Origin: Patiria pectinifera
Taxonomy: Eukaryota > Echinodermata > Asteroidea > Valvatida > Asterinidae
Assembly: GCA_029964075.1 (NCBI GenBank)
Contig: CM057129.1
Coordinates: forward strand, 22,683,430 to 22,747,429
Direction: 5' to 3'
Length of the DNA stretch: 64,000 nt
The notes below the pieces were generated by a model, which saw only the letters and a program-made list of their open reading frames with translations, ran no database searches and was not told the origin of the DNA. The translations under genes were made by a program, and so were the position numbers. Shown in pieces: positions 56,716 to 64,000 of the stretch; position 1 is the first letter of the stretch, and the number at the start of each line of letters is the position of its first letter.

Positions 56716-57017
56716 AGCCAGAGTCTATCATTTGCAGCTTTCCAAAAAGTAACTGGTGAATTATTGTTGAAAAACATACTTTGTTGTAATATAGTAAGGG
56801 GACTAAACTCCCTGTGAAATTATTCTTTCTGGTAAGCTGTCATTTTGAAGAAATCAAGAAAAGAAGGCTTTTCCAACGGTGCTTCTTAAGAAATATACAG
56901 CTAAAGCTGAGCTGAAACTTCATCAGGTTAGTTGTTCAGTACCCTTCTTTAGATCTTGAGCACTTTTGTTGCTTCAAACAAACAAAATGCACAAATTACA
57001 AATGATGGACTATACCT
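56716..57017. mobile_element. MITE family B, complete copy
   Basis: It lies between TTAA at 56712-56715 and TTAA at 57018-57021. The left end AGCCAGAGTCTATCATTTG and the right end (read inverted) AGGTATAGTCCATCATTTG form imperfect terminal inverted repeats of about 19 bp. The interior matches fragments at 6830-7010 and 58735-58920. No coding capacity. Its right TTAA is shared with the next element. Confidence 0.72.
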
Positions 57018-57021
57018 TTAA

Positions 57022-57485
57022 CCCTAAAAGGGCCAAGGGGGGGGGGGCGCTGAATCCCGCCTCAACTTCTTCTTTTTTCGCAACCCGAGCTGTTATGACT
57101 TTTTAGCTTCGAGCCTTGCGCATCTTTTGATACCAAAAACATAAAAAAATGGACCACAGGTTGCCGCGCAGCGAAAAATTTTCCGGTGCTACGCGCAGTG
57201 AAAACTGACTCTTCCCATATACGTCGTGTACACAGAGCACAACATTTTTACCATTCTTACATATGAATAATTAATTAGCCATAATTCCAAACCCATTGAT
57301 CTATAGTCATGAAATTTCTTGGGTATGTTCATGATGAGTTGCTCTGTGCATGTACCGAGTTTCAAAATTTTTTGTCACTCGATGGCCGAGATCGGGCGGA
57401 ATCCGCCCCCTGTATAACTTGGGATTGAAGTGGATTTACATACTGTATGTTGGAGGAACAAGTACACTTTACCTAGATTAGAGGG
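57022..57485. mobile_element. piggyBac-type MITE abutting MITE B
   Basis: TTAA (57018-57021) is followed by CCCTAAAAGGG, and at the right AGAGGG is followed by TTAA (57486-57489). TTAA-CCCT...AGGG-TTAA is the canonical end arrangement of piggyBac elements. Inner blocks GGGGGCGCTGAATCCCGCC and GGCGGAATCCGCCCCC are inverted relative to each other. No transposase frame. Confidence 0.65.
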
Positions 57486-57489
57486 TTAA

Positions 57490-58734
57490 GTTCAAATAAT
57501 GATGCACTTTTAACAACACTCCTCCACCTCCATGGTTTTGTAATGTGAAAATATCACAAGACTGGTCCAAATGTTTGGAATTGAATACATGTTCATGATT
57601 CCTTCAGGGCCTACTCTTTACTTTTTCCAACTCTTTACTTTTTTTGTCTTGAACCTCAAATCCCACAAAGTTGATAAAGTTTTGGGTCCTTACTTTGTTT
57701 TTCTTCTCAAACACACACCGTCTCTGCCACCAGTGTGTCGCTGGCTTTTTGGTATCAGATGGATTCCATCTTCCCAGGAACCTGTTGCGTTTTACACCAA
57801 CACTTGGTCCTTGATTGGTCACCCAATATGGGTCCCACCTTGCCCGGCTGCTTGGTTGACCAACACTTCCATAAACACCCCCTTGGCGGTGTCCAAACAG
57901 TCAGAGAGCAGACAGGAAAGCAAAAAAGGCTGTCTTTGTCAGCGTGTTGCAGCCTAACATATACATTTTACACAACTCATTTGCCTTTTGAAACTCTATT
58001 TTAGACTTTACATGTGTAGTTTTGGGATAACTAATGTGTTTTTGTAGCTCAATGGATATACTGTAGCACAGTTACCAGTACATGTAGTTTATTTATAATC
58101 TAAGATATTCAGACTTGAAAAAATTTGGAAGACCACCTACCCAACCTGTAAAGCATGCCCAACCACAAACCAAACTCAGCCCTCGCCTTCTCCTGAATAT
58201 TAAATATATTAAAGCGTGCATAAACTTTTAGTACATTCCAAAAACTTTGCTTGTTCGTTCCCAAAGTATATTGTTTATATATTTATTTAAATCATAAAAA
58301 GTAAGTGGATCGTAACCTAGGCCCTCGATGCACGTATTTTATTGTAGACTTGAGGTCAATCCAGTCAGTAAGCAGTTTGCAGTTTGCAGTTATATTCAAT
58401 TCATTTTGTTATTTATCATTATATTTTATTTTTTTATGGCAATTTTAATTTACCTGTCCAGTGTACGTACACGTACAGTGTACAAAAACGTGTGCATACA
58501 GTATTTGGTTTATGGCTATTATGTAAATTGTACCAACAACAAAGAGGTTTGGCTGAAAAGTACACAAACACAGTGGCATAGCTAACAGTGTGTACAAAAA
58601 GACATTGTGTTCCAAATTCTTGGAATCTGATAATTGCATTTATAAAATAAAAAAAATAACTTTCAGAGTTCAAGACTTAACCGAACCGATTTGGAAGGTA
58701 TATAAAAAGGATCATTTGCTTTTCATGCAGTTTG
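57490..58734. other. intronic or intergenic, no gene called
   Basis: A GC-richer block at 57720-57960 is open in all three plus frames over parts of its length. None shows a domain, so it was left uncalled. Confidence 0.35.
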
Positions 58735-58920
58735 TTCGTTTCCAATAATAACACCACTAAAAAACACGAAGAGAAATGTTCAAAACCTAACCTGAAAGAT
58801 ACGTGTTAGCTCAGTGGATATTATACTTTTTTCAATAAAACAGTGAAAAACCATGTAGAACCTTGAGCATGATTTCGTCTATAGATAGCACTCTTTATTT
58901 CCAAAATTCAGTCTAGATAA
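58735..58920 (-). mobile_element. fragment related to MITE family B
   Basis: The words TTTCCAATAATAACACCACT, CCTAACCTGAAAGATACG and TTAGCTCAGTGGATATTA align with 6830-7010 and, in reverse, with the interior of 56716-57017. Confidence 0.5.
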
Positions 58921-59292
58921 ACGGGGCGGAGTGACATCATCCGAAGAAAGCATCGATCATTTGCACACCAGTTTTACCATTCAGCACTCCAGACTCAAGA
59001 ACCATTGAGTTTCAAGAACATACGCGCCTACCTAGATTGACTGATCGTTGGAAATTGGCCAGACGGAATAATTTTCAGGGTGTTAATCCAAGAAAGCTTT
59101 TTGATCATGATTTGGTATGTTACATGTACTTTTGGATAAATGTAAACGATCCTATGTGCCTTTTATAAGGAAACTGTAATACACGTGCCGTTAATGCAAT
59201 GTATATGTTGTACATGTACATGTATGAACAATGTACATGTACCTGTTATGATTTTGTGCATAATGTGCATTACTAGTGAGCAATTTGTACAG
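58921..59292. other. spacer, nothing recognised
   Basis: TACATG runs near 59208-59242. Confidence 0.4.
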
Positions 59293-59371
59293 GTTTGGCT
59301 TTAATTGCTACATCTTCCCCACTGCGTTCGGAAACTATACCCCAGTGGTGGAGGACATTCCAGACGAGTGA
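59293..59371 (+). CDS. weak candidate terminal exon
   Basis: After GTACAG (acceptor with a poor pyrimidine tract) one base and then FGFNCYIFPTAFGNYTPVVE-DIPDE run to TGA at 59369-59371. The composition and acidic end look like a protein C-terminus. However, an exon with start phase 0 and end phase 2 would be needed to connect it to the exon at 51291, and none was found. A 25-codon open frame can occur by chance. Confidence 0.27.
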
Positions 59372-61479
59372 TACCCATAGTCCTACGGGCTCTTTTATCT
59401 GTGGGAGACCTGGTCGTGGGTGTCTTGGGAAGAAGAAAGCTCTCTCCGGGAAGAAACTGTGGCTTGGAGAGAATTTCTTAACGATTAATCATTAGTGAAC
59501 AATGCTGAAGGTTGTTTTGTTTTGATTTTCAAATTGTAGATGCAGATAACACTGCAGAGTATTGAAAACAAAACAAAAACGAAAAACAAACCAGAGATGA
59601 TTGGGATCATGTCTGATTGGCCCTAATGAGTACAGCAAAACATGTAAGCAATGTACATTATAGCGTTAATGACATATTTCTGTATGCATGTGAAGACCTA
59701 GAGTGAACATTGTACTTGCTACTACGAAAGCTTAAAATGCAAACTCTCATTCTGTAGTAAGACTTTTAAAGTGCTACCTTACTTTTTAATAACTGTTGTC
59801 TGCTGTCGCAGTCATGTAGTCCATGTTCACCTGAGGTCCGCAAATGACAACCGAGACGAAGCCAAGGGTGCCATTTGCCCCTGAGGGCAAACAAAACCTG
59901 TGGACATTGTATACCACAACAGGCAACAATTGTTTTGTTACAACATGGTTTTATTTTTTTCTAACTTGTTTGAGTCTTTCAGAAGTCAGAGAATGATCAT
60001 TAAAAAGTCATTTTGCCAAGACAGGACCTGTATACCTACATAAATGAATAAATGTACCCATATGTTATCTTTTGTTGTTGTAATTCTTCATTTCCAAAAA
60101 TCCACGGGCCAAACAAAATAAGTATTGTGTTTCTGGTAACAATGCCTAAAAAGGAAGGGTCATTGGGTGGTGTTTTTTTGGTACAAATGTACACAATACG
60201 ATGCAAGTACATGGTACATGTATTGGAAGATACGGTAACAAGACAAGAAAACATACTTGTAAGAAGGTCTTTTATTCCCTACTTGTATTCCAGACTTGTA
60301 GGTTTTTTTCACGACTTGTATTAAGGGTATTTGTGACCTACTGTGGGAAAATGAGGAATGTCTTCCAAAACCATGTTTTGAGTAATCAACGCCTGAAGTT
60401 TGATACACTAAAAAGGCATGTCAAAATCAATATTGGATTTGTTGTATTTTTGAGTAGCCAAGGTATCCAAGATTCACACTATGCCTTTTATTGGGAATCT
60501 CTAAAAATTTTGGATCTCCAAAAGTTGTAAACTGAAGAACGTTTTCCACTGCTGTTGATGGCGCAATGCGTATTTTTTTCCTCAAAACCATTTTTTTTTT
60601 CTCGAAATGAGGTTGGCGAAGTTAGACAGAACACTGTTGAAGTTCCTGCAGCATATCTTTGGAATATATTAAGCTACAGATATAAATTTAGTATCATTGG
60701 AACGCTAATGATTTGCACTTTAACATGATGTACGTAACTTGAAAAGTCAAAGGTCGGGGTTTTTCCTCATTATGATATGGCAGGTTACATTTTTTATGTA
60801 AAGTCCACAAAATATTTTTGAAAAGTCAACTGCCGACTTTACATGTACATATGACATGTACAGTACACCTAAAATTTTAGGTTTGGTTGGGTTGCACGTA
60901 CATGTACGTGTATACGCACTGACACAAAACCACACTACTATAGCATGATGTGAAGCATCAGTGCAATGGTATGCAATCAGCTGTCGGATGATTTCGATGC
61001 ACCAACAGAAAATCACAATTGGAGAACCGTTATCAGTCAGTCCGGTTATCGCAATCAGATGTGAATGCACATCAGTCCGTAATGGGCAGGGCCCGGACCC
61101 CCTAAAAATAGCAACGCAGCGTTTGTTTAACTGATGGGACACAGATTCCATTTTTAAACACAAAAGCGGCCCCTCCCACTGCTGCCGCAATGCAATGCGA
61201 GCAAAGATATCTGCTGGATAAAAAAAAATTGTGCAAACAATATGATAGGTCCACAGTTCATCAGATGGATTCACTCAAGCAACCTAAGCACACGTGCGTA
61301 AATGCACAAATATCCCCCGAAAAAAGCCTGTGCACCACCCCTTTCTGAATGAACAGATATCGTGATCTCGTGACTAATCTATTTTTAGATTTAAGTCTGG
61401 ATCGCACATAATTCAGGTTCATGAACATGAATATGAGTGTACATTTGTATGTGTCATCAAAGTTTGACTGTTGGTTCTT
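59372..61479. other. intergenic, nothing recognised
   Basis: A 175-codon reverse frame at 60747-61274 has no domain, includes TACATG-derived residues and lacks splice or promoter context; it is treated as chance. Confidence 0.4.
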
Positions 61480-61717
61480 TCCTGCCCTTCCACCTCTATG
61501 GCCCGGGTTCGATTCTCCCTCTGGTCCACTAGTGGATGGTTTTCAGTCCCTACCTGATTCTGTGCGTTTCCTCCAGAATATTCTTCTGGGCTTTTCCTCC
61601 TACTTCTAAAACTGTAACACCTTCTCACTGTCTCCTCTATCTACAGGTTTCTTCAGGCTTGTGAGCTACAGTGCTTGGGGCACTCTTGAAGATTCCTTGG
61701 TTTCATGACCAGAAATA
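61480..61717 (+). mobile_element. tRNA-derived SINE family 1, 5'-truncated copy
   Basis: Retains box B (GGGTTCGATTCTCC) and the family 1 body (TTTTCAGTCCCTACCTGATTC, AGAATATTCTTCTGGGC, CAGGTTTCTTCAGGCTTG, TTCCTTGGTTTCATGA). The box A end is missing. Confidence 0.8.
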
Positions 61718-62857
61718 GAAAATAACATGCAGACTATAGCAAATGGTTGCATTACATACGCATTGTACTACACGTAATTCACACATCCCTAAACCTGTTA
61801 AATTTGTATGTGTACGTAAATTGCCATTGTTGTGTTGTATGGCTGGCAAGTTAAGCAAAGCAAGCTCCTGGCAGAACATGACTGCTTGCAGTTCTACAAT
61901 TGCATGTAACAGCAATTCCATTATCAGCTGAATCATCATCTGCATACATGAATTAAGACCCACTGAGCCACTACACAAAAAGTTATGACAAAAATCATTT
62001 ACTGTATGGGTGCCTTTGAGTTTTGGGTTGTTCCATTTTGAGTGGAGGGGGAGGTGGCAAGCACTCCCATGTCATGCATATTGCCCTTTAAGTAGTAGAG
62101 CCTTGAATTACGCGTGAATGATGAAGAAAGACCATTTAGTAGTACATTTATTTATTTATTTAAAAAGGGGTGCGTAATGAGACCTACATGTACATGTACA
62201 TGTGTACTCGTCATGATTATATTTGCATTAAGGTTCAGCGTGCGCCAATTTTTCACACCTCACCGTGTATCTGTGGAGAGTTAGGCAATGAATCAGTGGC
62301 CAACTTTGACGTACATCGGTAACAGTGAGTCAAAAAGAGCAGTGCATGCAACCGTACGTACATGTACGTGCACCTCCGAGCTACATGTGTGACATTTAAA
62401 CTCCCTTGATGGGTAGTGGTGCACGCCGCTCATGCATTATTCATGAGGTGGCTGGGGTTTGTTTGACATCATTGCGTGTGACTGGGCACCCCATTGGATT
62501 ATTGTTGCACACAAGTGGCAGGCCGTGAATTCTACAGAGTTGCAAGCAACTGTGTTGTAGTAGTAGCAGCAGAAGGCAGAACACTTCACGCACACACTCA
62601 CTGTGTTTTTAGGAACTCTATAGTGGTTGGTGCATCTACTGTATTGCAGTCCGTAGTCCGCACTTCTAGTCTACATTTATACTCGAGGAAACTTGTCCGG
62701 GAACATGCAGTACACTTGCTGAGCGGGGAGCACATTTGAGGACATGCAAAAGTCGGACGACACACAGATGTTGACAGCAATTGGCCAGCCCTCTCTTTCA
62801 AATTGGTTGATATCTCCTGCTTGTCGGCGCCCAAGATAAATCCGGCAGTCTGGGAGT
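61718..62857. other. upstream region of the right-edge promoter
   Basis: From about 62400 the sequence becomes GC-richer. CCAAT-type words (ATTGG) occur near 62492, 62781 and 62803. Confidence 0.35.
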
Positions 62858-62894
62858 TATAAATACACGCACTGAGATCTGTATCACGGTCAGT
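62858..62894 (+). promoter_or_regulatory. TATA box and initiator
   Basis: TATAAATA at 62858-62865 is followed by an initiator TCAGT with A at 62892, 34 bp from the first T of TATA. Two ATTGG words lie upstream. This is a plausible core promoter on the plus strand for a gene extending beyond the window. Confidence 0.45.
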
Positions 62895-63032
62895 GCTATA
62901 GCTTCACACATGAACTGATGCTTATTTCTGAATCACGACCGCCCAGTCAAGTTCAACGCGTACATTCTTTGGCGCAGATGATCTGGGACATGTGAACAAG
63001 TGCACCAGACTATCTGGCCATTATTTTGAAAG
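62892..63032 (+). other. candidate 5' UTR exon
   Basis: Runs from the predicted start to a donor, GAAAG followed by GTTAGT at 63033. Its ATGs open only very short frames, so it would be a leader exon; the coding exons would lie past 64000. Confidence 0.35.
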
Positions 63033-64000
63033 GTTAGTTGTGTAGGGCGGACAAGAATTGTCGGTTGATGTCATCATGTGTAAATGGAAGTTGTGTCTAT
63101 TTTCAAGGTATTAAATGACAAACTGGGCAATCTAACGTGCAGTCACTGTCTCTTGCAGACAGTTGCGTGTACATGTATTTTTGAAATGCATTGAATATTT
63201 TTCTGGGACTGACGAGAACACTTTTTAATACTTTCAGATTCGTGTATTTTTGTTGACAAAGGCTGGCTTTTTTTGTGTAACTTTTTTAACAAATGACTTT
63301 CGAGATGTTTCAACATTGTGCTGCCCCAAACGGCATGTACCCACATGTACACATGTATGTGAAACATACATGTAGTGTACATGTAGATGGTTTACATGGA
63401 CAAGAAGTTGCAATAAAGTGTTTCTTGGAAAATTAGTGTTCATGTATACATATACACATGTACATGAAGAGCTTTTCTTGTATGGTTTGAATTGAAATGT
63501 CGTGTACATTATTTACAAAATGCATGTCTGTTTATAAAGTTAAAAACAATTGCAGTTACTCATGGAGGGAACAAATTGAGAGACATTTCATACACGTATG
63601 CAAAATTTACTTGGGGAAAAAAGAGTGTTCATTGTGACAATGCTTGGCACTGGATGGAGAAATTTTGTTGAGTTTGTTCAAGTTTTTGTCTGTAATGTAT
63701 AAACATTAGCATTGTAAAACAGAGATTACACGAGTGAAATCATTGAGTGTGGTCTTACTATCTATACAATACGTATAGTTGCACAAAATCCATATGTTAT
63801 ACATGCTAGCTTGTAATAATACAGAATTTCCTTGAAACAGTCAGCAGTATTATAAACAAAAGTGCATGCCAACCGCTGTGTGCACATGCAGACTGTACGT
63901 GTTGGCCATTTTCTTTCCTCATGCGGTATCGTGCAATGCTTTTTCCGGCCATAGTTCCTGTCTCGGAAGCGACCCGTTGTTCGGCTTAGGGCAGTCAAAC
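63033..64000. other. intron or flank, nothing recognised
   Basis: Dense TACATG/ACATGT words at 63160-63180 and 63340-63470; the reverse-strand frames there are products of these words. Confidence 0.45.

Noticed and set aside
57571-58004. 128- and 89-codon plus frames after a possible acceptor
   Set aside because: All three frames are partly open and none ends at a donor in the needed phase or shows a domain.
59310-59480. Superficial similarity of CCCCACTGCGTTCGG to the 3' part of U1 snRNA
   Set aside because: No other U1 element, Sm site or promoter is present.
60747-61274. 175-codon reverse-strand frame
   Set aside because: Length is possible by chance in 64 kb; it includes residues encoded by ACATGTACATG words and shows no domain.
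1-64000. CRISPR array, rRNA operon or bacterial operon
   Set aside because: No regularly spaced direct repeats with unique spacers and no rRNA-like sequence; gene structure is eukaryotic.

Overview
The window reads as nuclear DNA of a marine invertebrate animal. Reasons: coding exons are separated by long introns with GT/AG junctions, there are tRNA-derived SINE copies and a dense mixture of small inverted-repeat transposons, and the self-complementary motif ACATGTACATGT recurs throughout. The recurring ACATGT and TACCGGTA words and a metazoan-type immunoglobulin receptor fit an echinoderm or other deuterostome, but this assignment is an inference from texture and is not proven. There are no bacterial operons, rRNA genes or CRISPR arrays.

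Left end (1-2.6 kb): the last two coding exons of a plus-strand arrestin-domain-containing (ARRDC/alpha-arrestin) gene. The junction is phase-compatible, a PPxY motif is present, and the C-terminal tail is built from a coding minisatellite of YPPP repeats. From 2.6 to 10.7 kb no convincing gene is seen; it holds diverged repeats, one local duplication and a SINE.

The best gene of the window is at 10.93-13.01 kb: a single uninterrupted reading frame of 692 residues encoding a type I membrane protein with signal peptide, three Ig domains, one transmembrane helix and a long cytoplasmic tail that carries an ITIM-like, an ITSM-like and two YVN (Grb2-type) tyrosine motifs. It looks like an inhibitory/scaffolding immunoreceptor.

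The rest (13-64 kb) is mostly intronic or intergenic and rich in non-autonomous DNA transposons. Two classes stand out: elements flanked by TTAA (piggyBac/Kolobok-like) and elements flanked by 9-10 bp target duplications (Mutator-like), several of which still show perfect duplications. Scattered in it are small pieces of one or more long genes: a CRE/CCAAT promoter with a spliced leader exon near 18.4 kb, a MEF2/CArG cluster with TATA near 31.6 kb, two short plus-strand exons with matching phase at 39.3 and 51.3 kb, weaker exon candidates at 25.3 and 59.3 kb, a minus-strand promoter/exon pair at 51.6 and 49.4 kb, and a TATA promoter at 62.9 kb that would drive a gene beyond the right edge. I could not name the product of these exons. 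All reading was by eye; splice junctions and repeat boundaries need computational or transcript support.
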